Of a stretch of DNA of 64,000 nt, positions 1 through 8,763 are shown piece after piece; position 1 is the stretch's first letter; each line of letters starts with the position of its first letter. Both the position numbers and the translations under genes were made by a program. Source of the stretch: Streptomyces rimosus subsp. rimosus (GTDB taxonomy: Bacteria; Actinomycetota; Actinomycetes; Streptomycetales; Streptomycetaceae); NCBI RefSeq assembly GCF_000720725.1, contig NZ_JOCQ01000021.1, positions 1-64,000 on the forward strand. Direction: 5' to 3'. The notes under the pieces are model-generated. The model did not search any database and had not been told where the DNA came from. It saw only the letters and a list, made by a program, of their open reading frames with translations.

Positions 1-181
1 CTCTACCTCCCCCCTTCCCACCTCCCCCTCCCCTGACCAGCAACAACTCTCCGGAATGATCAACTCCGCCCGGTTTGCGCAAGCGACGCTCCGCGTCACT
101 TTGCATCAGCTCTGCAACAGCGACGGCCCGATCGTGTACCTGGGCTGTATGGGGGAGCAGTAGGACAGGCAGACTTCCCTC

Positions 182-1504
182 ATGAACGAGTGGCCTGGGT
201 CCGACAACAGAGACCGGTACGGACGTGGCAGCGGCGCCGAACCGGAGGGCGCGCGCGCCATGCCGCACGTGCGGCGCGGTGGTCCGCACGGCCCCGGCGG
301 GCCCGGTCACGGGCCGGGGCAGCAGCCGCCCGAGCCGCCGCTGCCGCCGCACCTCTCGCCGCGCCGCGGCCCCAACGTCCCCCAGCAGAGCCAGGGCTAC
401 GACCAGTACGGCGACGGCCCCGGCCACGGTCCCGGCCACGACGACGGCTACAACACCGGCCAGGTCTACGGCGGCGGCGGAGGGCGCGGCGGGCGCGGCG
501 GCGACCGCGCTCAGCGCCCCGCCCCCAACTGGGGCCGCCGCATCAAGTGGACCGTCCTGACACTCGTCGCCGTGCTCCTCGTCACCTCCGTCGCCACGTA
601 CTTCTGGGCCGACGGCAAGCTGCGCCGCGAGGTGGACCTGAGCAAGGTCATCGACCGGCCGGAGGCGGGCGACGGCACGAACTACCTGATCGTCGGCTCG
701 GACAGCCGCGAGGGCATGTCCGACGAGGACAAGAAGAAGCTGCACACCGGCTCCGCCGAGGGCAAGCGCACCGACTCGATGATGATCCTGCACGACGGCA
801 GCAACGGCCCGACGCTGATCTCGCTGCCGCGGGACTCGGACGTCGAGATCCCCTCGTTCGTCGGCTCCAAGTCCGGCAAGAAGTACGCGGCCAAGGGCCG
901 CCACACCAAGCTGAACGCGGCCTACGCCGAGGACGGCCCCGAACTGCTGGTGCGCACCGTCGAGCACAACACCGGCCTGCGCATCGACCACTACGTCGAG
1001 ATCGGCTTCGCCGGCTTCGCGGGCATCGTGGACGCGATCGGCGGCGTGGAGATGGACATCCCCAAGGCGTTCAAGGACAAGAAGTCCGGCGCCGACTTCC
1101 AGGCCGGCAAGCAGACCCTCAACGGCGAGCAGGCCCTGGCCTTCGTCCGCACCCGCTACGCCTTCGCGGGCAGCGACCTGGACCGTACGAAGAACCAGCA
1201 GAAGTTCCTCGCCGCCCTCGCCAACCAGACGGCCACCCCCGGCACGATCCTGAACCCCTTCAAGCTCTACCCGACCCTGGGCGCGGGCCTGGACACCCTG
1301 GTCGTCGACAAGGACATGGGCCTGTTCGACCTGGGCTCCATGTTCTTCGCGATGAAGGGCGTCACCGGCGGCGACGGCAAGTCGATGAACATGCCCATCG
1401 CGGGCACCGTCGGCGGCAACCTCCGCTGGGACAAGGCCAAGGTCGCCAAGCTCGTCGAACAGCTGAAGAAGGACGAGCCGGTGACGGTGAGCGGGAACGA
1501 GTAG
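182..1504 (+). CDS. LytR-CpsA-Psr (LCP) family cell-wall polymer ligase
   Basis: A 440-residue membrane protein. The first ~115 residues are a Gly/Pro/His/Arg-rich cytoplasmic tail, followed by one transmembrane helix (about 122-140) and an extracytoplasmic LCP domain. LCP hallmarks are visible: GSDSREG, TDSMMILH, SLPRDSDVEIP with its conserved Arg, KLNAAYAEDGPE, and a GFAGFAGIVDAIGGVEM segment. LCP proteins transfer wall teichoic acid or other glycopolymers from undecaprenyl carriers to peptidoglycan, using conserved Arg/Asp residues that bind pyrophosphate. The family is known; the polymer attached here is not evident. The ATG at 182 gives the standard length with a long disordered N-terminus, common in Streptomyces LCP proteins. 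The ribosome site is weak, so the start could lie slightly downstream. Confidence 0.93.
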   Translation: MNEWPGSDNRDRYGRGSGAEPEGARAMPHVRRGGPHGPGGPGHGPGQQPPEPPLPPHLSPRRGPNVPQQSQGYDQYGDGPGHGPGHDDGYNTGQVYGGGGGRGGRGGDRAQRPAPNWGRRIKWTVLTLVAVLLVTSVATYFWADGKLRREVDLSKVIDRPEAGDGTNYLIVGSDSREGMSDEDKKKLHTGSAEGKRTDSMMILHDGSNGPTLISLPRDSDVEIPSFVGSKSGKKYAAKGRHTKLNAAYAEDGPELLVRTVEHNTGLRIDHYVEIGFAGFAGIVDAIGGVEMDIPKAFKDKKSGADFQAGKQTLNGEQALAFVRTRYAFAGSDLDRTKNQQKFLAALANQTATPGTILNPFKLYPTLGAGLDTLVVDKDMGLFDLGSMFFAMKGVTGGDGKSMNMPIAGTVGGNLRWDKAKVAKLVEQLKKDEPVTVSGNE

Positions 1505-1619
1505 GCAGGACGGAACGGGCCCCGGTCACGGCGCGGACGTGCTGCCGGCCGCGGCCCTCCCGCACCGCCCGGGCCGAGCCCGCGGGCCTTTCGCCGGCGC
1601 CGATCTTTCAGCAACAGAA

Positions 1620-1635
1620 GCCCCGGCTTCGGGGC
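1620..1635. terminator. Short GC hairpin after the LCP gene
   Basis: A six-base-pair stem GCCCCG/CGGGGC with a GCTT loop, in the gap between the LCP gene and the convergent small membrane gene. It lacks a clear T-run, so this is a weak terminator call. Confidence 0.35.
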
Positions 1636-1661
1636 ACGACCGCGGCGCCTGCCCTCAACTA

Positions 1662-2099
1662 CTACTCGGACAAGAGGATCAGCACGCCCAAGCCCGCCAC
1701 CAGGACCAGCGCGAACGCAATCACGTACAACGCCTCCAGCATGTCTTCCCGCTCCAGCTTCTCGATCCGCTGCCGCAGTGCCTCGCTGCCCTCCTCCGTG
1801 TCCCTGCGCCAAAGAGGCTGGAGTACGGCTGTGCCATCGGCGATCGCGTCGGCGACCCGCTGCGCGTCGCCGGGGTGGAAAACGGGGCAATGATAGGTGC
1901 GGCCCCACGTGCCCGACACGGACTCGGTCGCGGTCCGGACCTCGTTGGCTTTGACGACCGCTTCAACGTCCGCGACGACCGGCCAGGCGCGTACGAGCTC
2001 TTCCAGACGGAGGTAACCGTCACAGGGGTAGGTGCGCCATTCCTCCCGCTGCGCGATCAACTCCGCGACCGGGACGGGAGCAGGAATGTCCTGGGTCAT
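1662..2099 (-). CDS. Hypothetical tail-anchored protein
   Basis: 145 residues, beginning MTQDIPAPVPVAELIAQREEW. The ATG at 2099 is chosen over upstream in-frame codons because a GGAGG sits 7 nt before it. Residues ~1-110 are soluble and contain a YHCPVFHPGDAQRV stretch with Cys and two His. A short charged helix (LRQRIEKLEREDM) follows, and the protein ends in a single hydrophobic helix of about 19 residues, so it looks tail-anchored with the bulk in the cytoplasm. No family is recognised. It converges on the LCP gene and is separated from the acyl-CoA dehydrogenase by a terminator, so it appears monocistronic. Confidence 0.72.
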   Translation of the reverse strand: MTQDIPAPVPVAELIAQREEWRTYPCDGYLRLEELVRAWPVVADVEAVVKANEVRTATESVSGTWGRTYHCPVFHPGDAQRVADAIADGTAVLQPLWRRDTEEGSEALRQRIEKLEREDMLEALYVIAFALVLVAGLGVLILLSE

Positions 2100-2285
2100 G
2101 AGGCACCTCCGACCAGGCTGCCCGCCCATCACTCTGCCGCGCGACCGCTGCTCCCACAAGGGCCGCCCGGGCCGGCGGACCGGCGTTGCGGCACGCGGAT
2201 CGGCTTGTGGGCCGACGGCGACGACCAGCGGGTGTGGCTGGACGGCCCACGCAGTGCCGTGGGCCGTCCGCAGTCCGGAGAACGA

Positions 2286-2313
2286 GAGGCCCCCGTCTCC
2301 CGGCGGGGGCCTC
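2286..2313. terminator. Terminator downstream of acyl-CoA dehydrogenase
   Basis: A perfect 10-bp stem (GAGGCCCCCG / CGGGGGCCTC) with an 8-nt loop, 13 bases past the stop of the minus-strand acyl-CoA dehydrogenase gene. Confidence 0.75.
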
Positions 2314-2325
2314 CACGGGCAGGCG

Positions 2326-3498
2326 TTACGGCAGATTCCGAGCCATGACGATCCGCTGCACCTGATTCGTCCCCTCGTAAATCTGGGTGATCTTGGCGTC
2401 GCGCATCATGCGCTCCAGCGGGTAGTCGCGGGTGTAGCCGTAGCCGCCGAGGAGCTGGACCGCGTCGGTGGTGATTTCCATGGCGGCGTCGGAGGCGTAG
2501 CACTTGGCGGCGGCGCCGAAGAAGGTGAGGTCCTCGGGCTTGCCGCCGGCGGAGATGCGCTCGGACTTGGCGGCCGCTGCGTAGGTGAGCTGGCGGGCGG
2601 CCTCCAGCTTCATGGCCATGTCGGCGAGCATGAACTGCACGCCCTGGAAGTCGCCGATCGGCTTGCCGAACTGCTTGCGCTCCTGGACGTAGCCCTTGGC
2701 GTAGTCCAGGGCGCCCTGGGCGATGCCGAGGGCCTGGGCCGCGATGGTGATGCGGGTGTGGTCCAGGGTCTTCATGGCCGTGGCGAAGCCGGTGCCCTCG
2801 GCTCCGATGAGGCGGTCCGCGGGGATGCGGACGTTGTCGAGGTAGACCTCGCGGGTCGGGGAGCCCTTGATGCCGAGCTTCTTCTCCGGGGCGCCGAAGG
2901 AAACGCCCTCGTCGTCCTTCTCCACGACGAAGGCGCTGATGCCCTTGGAGCGCTTCTCGGGGTCGGTGACGGCCATGACCGTGTAGTACTCGCTGACGCC
3001 GGCGTTGGTGATCCAGCGCTTGACGCCGTTGAGGACGTAGTGGTCGCCGTCCCGTACGGCCTTGGTCTTCATGCCGGCGGCGTCGGAGCCCGCGTCCGGC
3101 TCGCTCAGGCAGTACGAGAACATCGCGTCGCCCTTGGCGAGCGGGCCCAGGTACGTCTTCTTCAGCTCCTCGGAGCCGGAGAGGATGACCGGCAGGGAGC
3201 CGAGCTTGTTGACGGCCGGGATCAGGGAGGACGAGGCGCAGACGCGGGCGACCTCCTCGATGACGATGACCGTGGCCAGCGCGTCCGCGCCGGCGCCGCC
3301 GTACGCCTCCGGTACGTGCACGGCGTGCAGGTCGTTGAGGGTCAGCGCGTCCCGGGCCTCCTGCGGGAAGCGGGCCTGCTCGTCCACCTCGGCGGCGAAC
3401 GGGGCGATCTTCGCCTCGGCGAGCGAGCGCACCGACTCGCGGAGCATGTCGTGCTCCTCGGACGTCCGGTACAGATCGAAATCAGCGGTTCCCGCCAA
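2326..3498 (-). CDS. Acyl-CoA dehydrogenase
   Basis: 390 residues, the typical length for the short/medium-chain acyl-CoA dehydrogenase family. These FAD enzymes oxidise acyl-CoA to 2-enoyl-CoA and pass electrons to electron-transfer flavoprotein. Visible signatures: YCLSEPDAGSDAAG (FAD/substrate loop), WITNAG, the catalytic-base region LLGGYGYTRDYPLERMMRDAKITQIYEGT (only the part around YEGT is diagnostic; the Glu there is the usual base), and RKQFGKPI. The N-terminal helical domain begins TSEEHDMLRESVRSLAEAKIAPFAAEVDE. It faces away from the sugar-nucleotide dehydrogenase gene. It could serve short-chain or branched-chain acyl-CoA; the sequence alone does not settle the substrate. Confidence 0.93.
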   Translation of the reverse strand: MAGTADFDLYRTSEEHDMLRESVRSLAEAKIAPFAAEVDEQARFPQEARDALTLNDLHAVHVPEAYGGAGADALATVIVIEEVARVCASSSLIPAVNKLGSLPVILSGSEELKKTYLGPLAKGDAMFSYCLSEPDAGSDAAGMKTKAVRDGDHYVLNGVKRWITNAGVSEYYTVMAVTDPEKRSKGISAFVVEKDDEGVSFGAPEKKLGIKGSPTREVYLDNVRIPADRLIGAEGTGFATAMKTLDHTRITIAAQALGIAQGALDYAKGYVQERKQFGKPIGDFQGVQFMLADMAMKLEAARQLTYAAAAKSERISAGGKPEDLTFFGAAAKCYASDAAMEITTDAVQLLGGYGYTRDYPLERMMRDAKITQIYEGTNQVQRIVMARNLP

Positions 3499-3708
3499 GG
3501 TTTCTCACTCCCCTGAGAGCTGACTGGCTGCTAACTACCGTTAAGTAACTCTATGAGTCTCCCGAATTCTAGGGGCGCCGGGAGACGCGGGATACGTGAG
3601 TTTGCCGACAGCCGGACGCAAGATCCCGGCCACCGGGCCAAGAGCCCCGGAGACCGGCCGGACTATGCTCGGGCTGCTCAGACCTCCCCGTACGCACCTG
3701 GAGCACCC

Positions 3709-5049
3709 ATGGCCCTGAAGATCACCGTGATCGGCACCGGCTACCTCGGCGCGACGCATGCCGCGGCCATGGCGGAGCTGGGATTCGAGGTGATGGGCCT
3801 GGACATCGATCCGGCGAAGATCGAGATGCTGGAGCGGGGCGAGACCCCGATGTTCGAGCCGGGCCTGGAGCAGCTGCTGCGGGCGCACGTCGCGGGCATC
3901 GAGGGAGCGAGCGGCCGGCTGCGCTTCACGACGTCCTGGGAAGAGCTGGCGGACTTCGGCGACGTGCACTTCCTGTGCGTCAACACCCCGCAGAAGCACG
4001 GCGAGTACGCCTGCGACATGTCGTACGTCGAGTCGGCCGTCGAGTCGCTGGCCCCGCTGCTGCGCCGCCCCGCGCTGGTGGTCGGCAAGTCGACGGTCCC
4101 GGTGGGCAGCGCGGCACGGCTGGCCAGGCGGGTCGCCGAGCTGGCGCCGGCCGGCGAGGACGTGGAGCTGGCCTGGAACCCGGAGTTCCTGCGCGAGGGC
4201 TTCGCCGTACAGGACACCCTGCACCCGGACCGGATCGTGATCGGTGTCGACGGCGGGCGGGCCGAGGAGGTGCTGCGGGAGGTGTACGCCAGGCCCGTGG
4301 CCGAGGGCTCGCCGTTCGTCGTGGCCGACTTCCCCACCGCGGAGCTGGTCAAGACCTCCGCCAACTCCTTCCTGGCCACGAAGATCTCGTTCATCAACGC
4401 GATGGCGGAGGTGTGCGAGGCGGCCGGCGGCGACGTGGTGAAGCTGGCCGAGGCGATCGGCCACGACGAGCGGATCGGCAAGAAGTTCCTGCGGGCCGGC
4501 ATCGGCTTCGGCGGCGGCTGCCTGCCCAAGGACATCCGGGCGTTCATGGCGCGCGCCGGTGAGCTGGGCGCCGACCAGGCGCTGACGTTCCTGCGCGAGG
4601 TCGACTCGATCAACATGCGGCGCCGCGGCCACATGGTCGAGCTGACCCGGGAGGCGGTCGGCGGCTCCTTCCTCGGCACCCGGGTCGCCGTCCTCGGCGC
4701 CACGTTCAAGCCGGATTCGGACGACGTACGGGACTCCCCCGCGCTCAACGTCGCCGGGCAGATCCACCTCCAGGGCGCCCAGGTGACGGTGTACGACCCC
4801 AAGGGCATGGCGAACGCCGCGCGCGTGTTCCCGACGCTCGGGTACGCGGACACGGCGCTGGAGGCGGTGCGCGGCGCCGACGTGGTGCTGCATCTGACCG
4901 AGTGGCGGGAGTTCCGGGAGCTGGATCCGGCCGCGCTGGCCGAGGTGGTGTCCACCCCACGCATCCTGGACGGGCGCAACGCTCTCGACCCGGACGTATG
5001 GCGCAAGGCGGGCTGGACGTACCGGGCGCTGGGCCGTCCGCAGGCGTAA
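3709..5049 (+). CDS. UDP-glucose/GDP-mannose dehydrogenase family protein
   Basis: 446 residues from the ATG at 3709, with GGAG five bases upstream; the open frame extends upstream but the extension has no homologous look. It is a three-domain NAD-dependent sugar-nucleotide 6-dehydrogenase. The N-terminal Rossmann domain has VIGTGYLG. A central helical domain contains NPEFLREG, KTSANSFLATKISFIN and the catalytic Cys motif GFGGGCLPKD. The C-terminal UDP-binding domain has GATFKPDSDDVRDSPAL. The family oxidises UDP-glucose to UDP-glucuronate (or GDP-mannose to GDP-mannuronate) for glycopolymer synthesis. UDP-glucose is most likely, but the nucleotide specificity is inferred. It is monocistronic, closed by a strong palindromic terminator. 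Confidence 0.92.
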   Translation: MALKITVIGTGYLGATHAAAMAELGFEVMGLDIDPAKIEMLERGETPMFEPGLEQLLRAHVAGIEGASGRLRFTTSWEELADFGDVHFLCVNTPQKHGEYACDMSYVESAVESLAPLLRRPALVVGKSTVPVGSAARLARRVAELAPAGEDVELAWNPEFLREGFAVQDTLHPDRIVIGVDGGRAEEVLREVYARPVAEGSPFVVADFPTAELVKTSANSFLATKISFINAMAEVCEAAGGDVVKLAEAIGHDERIGKKFLRAGIGFGGGCLPKDIRAFMARAGELGADQALTFLREVDSINMRRRGHMVELTREAVGGSFLGTRVAVLGATFKPDSDDVRDSPALNVAGQIHLQGAQVTVYDPKGMANAARVFPTLGYADTALEAVRGADVVLHLTEWREFRELDPAALAEVVSTPRILDGRNALDPDVWRKAGWTYRALGRPQA

Positions 5050-5062
5050 CACGTACGAACAG

Positions 5063-5100
5063 CCACGAGGCCGGAACTCCGCGGAGTTCCGGCCTCGTGG
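5063..5100. terminator. Perfect 38-bp palindromic bidirectional terminator
   Basis: A perfect palindrome with two 19-base arms. The left arm starts CCACGAGGCCGGAACTCCG and the right arm is its exact reverse complement. It lies between convergent genes (sugar-nucleotide dehydrogenase and dipeptidase) and can terminate both. Confidence 0.88.
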
Positions 5101-5125
5101 CGCAGCAGTGGCGCCCTGCGCATCC

Positions 5126-6313
5126 TCAGCCGTCGAGCTGATCGATCGTCGCGTTCGACGGCCCGCGCCCGGCCCGCAGCCCCCGCGCGGCATCCTCCGC
5201 CCCGCGCAGCGTACGGACCGCGTTCTGCCAGGTCAGCTTGGCCACGTCGGCCGTGGACCACTTGCGGTCGAGGAGTTCGGCGATCAGGTTCGGATAGCCG
5301 GACACATCGGCCAGGTCCGCGGGGGTGAAGGCGGTGCCGTCGAAGTCGCCGCCGATGCCGACGTGGTCGACGCCGGCGACCTCGCGCATGTGGTCGAGAT
5401 GGTCGGCGACGGTGGCGGCGGTGGCGAGCGGGCGCGGGTGCGCCGCCTCGAAGTCGCGGTGCACGGCCATCGCCTCGGCGGTGGTCTCCAGGTGGTGGAA
5501 GCCGTGCGCGCGCAGGTTCTCGTCCGCGCGCAGCGTCCACTCGACGGCCGCGGGCAGGACGAATTTCGGTACGAAGGTGGCCATCGCGACGCTGCCGTTG
5601 GCGGGCAGCCGCTCCAGCACGTCGTCCGGGATGTTGCGCGGGTGGTCGCAGACCGCGCGGGCGGAGGAGTGCGAGAAGACGACCGGTGCGGTGCTGGTGT
5701 CCAGCGCGTCGCGCATGGTGTCGGCGGAGACGTGCGAGAGGTCGACGAGCATGCCGAGGCGGTTCATCTCGCGGACGACTTCGCGGCCGAAGGCGGTCAG
5801 GCCGTGCGCGCGCGGCTCGTCGGTGGCCGAGTCCGCCCAGTCGATGTTGTCGTTGTGGGTGAGCGTCATGTAGCGCACGCCCAGCTCGTACAGCGCGCGC
5901 AGGGTGGCCAGCGAGTTGTTGATCGAGTGGCCGCCCTCGGCGCCCATCAGGGACGCGATCCGGCCGTCCGCGCGGGCCGCTTCCATGTCGTCGGCGGTGT
6001 AGGCCAGGCGCAGGTCGTCGGGGTAGCGCGCGGCGAGCCGGCGCACCACGTCGATCTGTTCGAGGGTTGCGGTGACCGCCCGGTCCCCGGCGTAGTCGGA
6101 CTGTACGTACACCGACCAGAACTGCGCGCCGACGCCGCCGGCCCGCAGCCGGGGGATGTCGGTGTGCAGGTGCTCGGTCTGGTCGGCGGCGATGTCGCGC
6201 TGGTCCAGGTCGTAGCGGACCTGCTCGCGCAGGGCCCAGGGCAGGTCGTTGTGGCCGTCGACGACGGGGTGCTCGGCGAGCAGCGCGCGGGCCGCTTCCA
6301 GGGACGCGCTCAC
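5126..6313 (-). CDS. Membrane dipeptidase (peptidase family M19)
   Basis: 395 residues, the normal length for renal-dipeptidase-like M19 zinc enzymes, which cleave dipeptides and often tolerate D-residues at the C-terminal position. Metal-binding motifs are present: VVDGHNDLPW near residue 20 (His-x-Asp), LMGAEGGHS (bridging Glu), VDLSHVS, FSHSSARAVCDHPRN and GIGGDFDG. There is no signal peptide, so it should act in the cytoplasm. The GTG start overlaps the purE stop as GTGA, placing it third in a purK-purE-dipeptidase operon. The link to purine synthesis is positional only. It may salvage peptides from wall turnover or diet. Confidence 0.92.
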   Translation of the reverse strand: MSASLEAARALLAEHPVVDGHNDLPWALREQVRYDLDQRDIAADQTEHLHTDIPRLRAGGVGAQFWSVYVQSDYAGDRAVTATLEQIDVVRRLAARYPDDLRLAYTADDMEAARADGRIASLMGAEGGHSINNSLATLRALYELGVRYMTLTHNDNIDWADSATDEPRAHGLTAFGREVVREMNRLGMLVDLSHVSADTMRDALDTSTAPVVFSHSSARAVCDHPRNIPDDVLERLPANGSVAMATFVPKFVLPAAVEWTLRADENLRAHGFHHLETTAEAMAVHRDFEAAHPRPLATAATVADHLDHMREVAGVDHVGIGGDFDGTAFTPADLADVSGYPNLIAELLDRKWSTADVAKLTWQNAVRTLRGAEDAARGLRAGRGPSNATIDQLDG

Positions 6314-6900
6314 TTGCCGCTCCCGAAGCCGAAGCCGGCCGGGGAGGCGACCTTGTTGCGCAGCCGCTTGCCCTTCTCGGTGGCCTGCTCGTTCAGGTGC
6401 TGCTGGAACTCGCGCATCCGGGCCTGCAGCTCCGGGTCGTGGGCGGCGAGCATCCGGGCGGCGAGCAGTCCGGCGTTACGGGCGCCGCCGACCGAGACGG
6501 TGGCGACCGGCACGCCGGCCGGCATCTGCACGATGGACAGCAGCGAGTCCATGCCGTCCAGGTACTTCAGCGGTACGGGCACGCCGATGACCGGCAGCGG
6601 CGTGACCGACGCGAGCATCCCCGGCAGGTGGGCCGCTCCCCCGGCGCCCGCGATGATCGTCTTCAGGCCCCGCCCGGCGGCCTGCTCGCCGTACGCGATC
6701 ATCTCGTGCGGCATGCGGTGGGCGGAGACGACGTCGACCTCGTAGGGGATCTCGAATTCGTCCAGGGCCTTGGCCGCGGCCTCCATGACGGGCCAGTCGG
6801 AGTCGGAGCCCATGACGATGCCGACCGTGGGGGAAGAGTCAGAGGGGCGCGCGTCAGCACTCGTTGAGGGGCGGTGGTCGGGCGACGGGCGGGCATTCAT
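6310..6900 (-). CDS. purE: 5-(carboxyamino)imidazole ribonucleotide mutase
   Basis: 196 residues. It converts N5-CAIR to CAIR in de novo purine synthesis and acts directly after PurK. The signature GIVMGSDSDWP lies near residue 30, followed by SAHRMP and the GGAAHLPGM segment, typical of class I PurE. The ATG at 6900 overlaps the purK stop in an ATGA, which supports this start over the much longer open frame. It gives an N-terminal extension of about 25 residues, rich in Ser/Pro/Asp and probably disordered. The C-terminal tail (FGFGSGK) is normal for Streptomyces. Confidence 0.95.
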   Translation of the reverse strand: MNARPSPDHRPSTSADARPSDSSPTVGIVMGSDSDWPVMEAAAKALDEFEIPYEVDVVSAHRMPHEMIAYGEQAAGRGLKTIIAGAGGAAHLPGMLASVTPLPVIGVPVPLKYLDGMDSLLSIVQMPAGVPVATVSVGGARNAGLLAARMLAAHDPELQARMREFQQHLNEQATEKGKRLRNKVASPAGFGFGSGK

Positions 6901-8036
6901 TCGGTGATGGTTCCTCGCAGATAACCGGCGGCGTGCGCGGCGCGCTCGCGCACGTCGGCCAGGTCGTCGCCGTAGGTGTTGACGTGTCCGACCTTGCGGC
7001 CGGGCTTCACGTCCTTTCCGTACATATGGATCTTCAGCTGCGGGTCCCGTGCCATGCAATGGAGGTACGCGGAATACATGTCGGGATAGTCGCCGCCGAG
7101 GACGTTGGCCATCACCGTCCACCTGGCGCGCGGGCGCGGGTCGCCGAGCGGGAGGTCGAGGACGGCGCGGACGTGGTTGGCGAACTGCGAGGTGATCGCG
7201 CCGTCCTGGGTCCAGTGTCCGGAGTTGTGCGGGCGCATGGCCAGCTCGTTGACCAGGACGCGGCCGTCGGCGGTCTCGAACAGCTCGACCGCGAGGTGGC
7301 CCACCACGTCCAGCTCCCGCGCGATGCGCAGCGCCAGCTCCTGCGCCTGTCCGGACAGTTCCTCGGACAGGTCGGGGGCCGGTGCGATCACCGTGTCGCA
7401 GACGCCGTCGACCTGGACGGATTCCACGACCGGGTACGCGACGGCCTGGCCGTGCGGCGAGCGGACGATGTTGGCGGCCAGTTCCCGTACGAAGGAGACC
7501 TTCTCCTCGGCCAGAACCGGCACTCCGGCACGGAACGGCTCGGCGGCTTCGTTGGAGGATCGTACGACCCACACGCCCTTGCCGTCGTACCCCCCACGGA
7601 CCGTCTTCAGGACGACCGGGAAGCCCCCAACTTCCTCCGCGAACCGCTCCACATCCGCCGGATCGGCGACGATGCGGTGCCGGGGGCAGGGCGCCCCGAT
7701 CTCGGTCAGCTTCGCGCGCATCACCCCCTTGTCCTGGGCGTGCACCAGCGCGTCGGGGCCGGGCCGGACGGGGATGCCGTCGGCCTCCAGTGCCCTCAAG
7801 TGCTCGGTGGGAACGTGCTCGTGATCGAAAGTGATCACATCACAGCCACGGGCGAAGGCGCGCAGCGTGTCCAGGTCACGGTAATCGCCGATCACGACGT
7901 CACCGACCACCTGGGCCGCCGAATCCTGCGGGGTATCGCTGAGGAGCTTGAATCTGATGCCGAGGGGGATGCCCGCCTCGTGGGTCATACGGGCGAGCTG
8001 GCCGCCGCCGACCATGCCGACTACCGGGAACGTCAC
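6897..8036 (-). CDS. purK: 5-(carboxyamino)imidazole ribonucleotide synthase
   Basis: 379 residues, an ATP-grasp enzyme that carboxylates AIR to N5-CAIR using ATP and bicarbonate. The N-terminal pre-ATP-grasp fold starts VVGMVGGGQLARM. The ATP-grasp core has DKGVMRAKL, VVLKTVRGGYDGKGVWVV, and a metal-binding VNELAMRPHNSGHWT segment characteristic of PurK. The start is GTG at 8036. Its stop overlaps the purE ATG, so the pair is translationally coupled, as in most bacteria. The gene is divergent from the chagasin-like gene. Confidence 0.96.
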   Translation of the reverse strand: MTFPVVGMVGGGQLARMTHEAGIPLGIRFKLLSDTPQDSAAQVVGDVVIGDYRDLDTLRAFARGCDVITFDHEHVPTEHLRALEADGIPVRPGPDALVHAQDKGVMRAKLTEIGAPCPRHRIVADPADVERFAEEVGGFPVVLKTVRGGYDGKGVWVVRSSNEAAEPFRAGVPVLAEEKVSFVRELAANIVRSPHGQAVAYPVVESVQVDGVCDTVIAPAPDLSEELSGQAQELALRIARELDVVGHLAVELFETADGRVLVNELAMRPHNSGHWTQDGAITSQFANHVRAVLDLPLGDPRPRARWTVMANVLGGDYPDMYSAYLHCMARDPQLKIHMYGKDVKPGRKVGHVNTYGDDLADVRERAAHAAGYLRGTITE

Positions 8037-8180
8037 GCCCCCAGGGTATCCGCACGGTCATGAAGCGCCGCAGCCACCCTTGGATGAACGTACGAACGCA
8101 AGTGCGCCACCCTTGCCGTTCCCCGTGTGCGGAGATCACCCGGGGAGTAGGCTCGCCGCCGCCGTGGAGGGGGAGGACTC

Positions 8181-8627
8181 ATGGGCGACGGGGACGACGG
8201 AGGCATACCCAGGCGCACCAGGACCGCGGGGATCGTCTTCGCCGTGGCGGCCCTGCTCGCCGCCGTCTACGCGGTGGTCACCCAGCTGACGGGGCCGGTC
8301 GTCTTCGACGAGGGCGACCGTGAGATCTCGGTCACCTCCGGCACCCGCTTCTCCATCCGCCTCAAGGAGAACCCCGCCAGCGGCTTCCGGTGGGTCCTCG
8401 CCGCACCACGGCCGGACCCGGCCGTACTGCAAGGAGCCGTCGGGCACTACGACGCCGACGAGCCGGCCGGCCCGGGTTCGGGCGGCATCCGCTACGCCGA
8501 TTTCACGGCCCGCGGGACCGGACATACCGAGGTGACTCTCAGGTACTGCTACCGCTGCGGCACCCCGCAGGCCGACGAGCAGGACGAGAACGCCCGGACG
8601 CGGCGGTTCCGGGTGACCGTGGACTGA
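8181..8627 (+). CDS. Chagasin-like (family I42) membrane-anchored protein
   Basis: 148 residues with an N-terminal transmembrane helix or uncleaved signal anchor at about 14-34 (GIVFAVAALLAAVYAVV). An Ig-like domain of about 100 residues follows. The loop NPASGFRW matches the NPTTGF-type loop of chagasin inhibitors of papain-family cysteine proteases. A later RGTGHTEVTLRYC strand fits the usual C-terminal part (GtG followed by a beta-strand). A GGGGGAGG ribosome site precedes the ATG. In bacteria such proteins are thought to inhibit own or foreign cysteine proteases outside the membrane; here the target is unknown. The family call rests on these motifs only. Confidence 0.72.
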   Translation: MGDGDDGGIPRRTRTAGIVFAVAALLAAVYAVVTQLTGPVVFDEGDREISVTSGTRFSIRLKENPASGFRWVLAAPRPDPAVLQGAVGHYDADEPAGPGSGGIRYADFTARGTGHTEVTLRYCYRCGTPQADEQDENARTRRFRVTVD

Positions 8628-8763
8628 CATAACCCGGGCGCCCCTCCGGTCACGGGTGGCAGGCAGCACACAGGCCGCCTGGTTAGCATGAGCGGGCAGG
8701 ATGCAGGTTGACGACCGCACCGAACGCCCACGAACGCCCACCACCAGGAGCTGAACGATCACT

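Noticed and set aside
2032..3516. Long plus-strand open frame opposite acyl-CoA dehydrogenase
   Set aside because: It is a GC-driven antisense shadow; the minus frame has unmistakable acyl-CoA dehydrogenase motifs, and this frame's Val/Gly/Leu/Asp repeats have no family pattern.
3520..3560. TAACTACCGTTAAGTAAC-like element between the acyl-CoA dehydrogenase and sugar dehydrogenase genes
   Set aside because: Arms match at only a few positions, too weak to call an operator.
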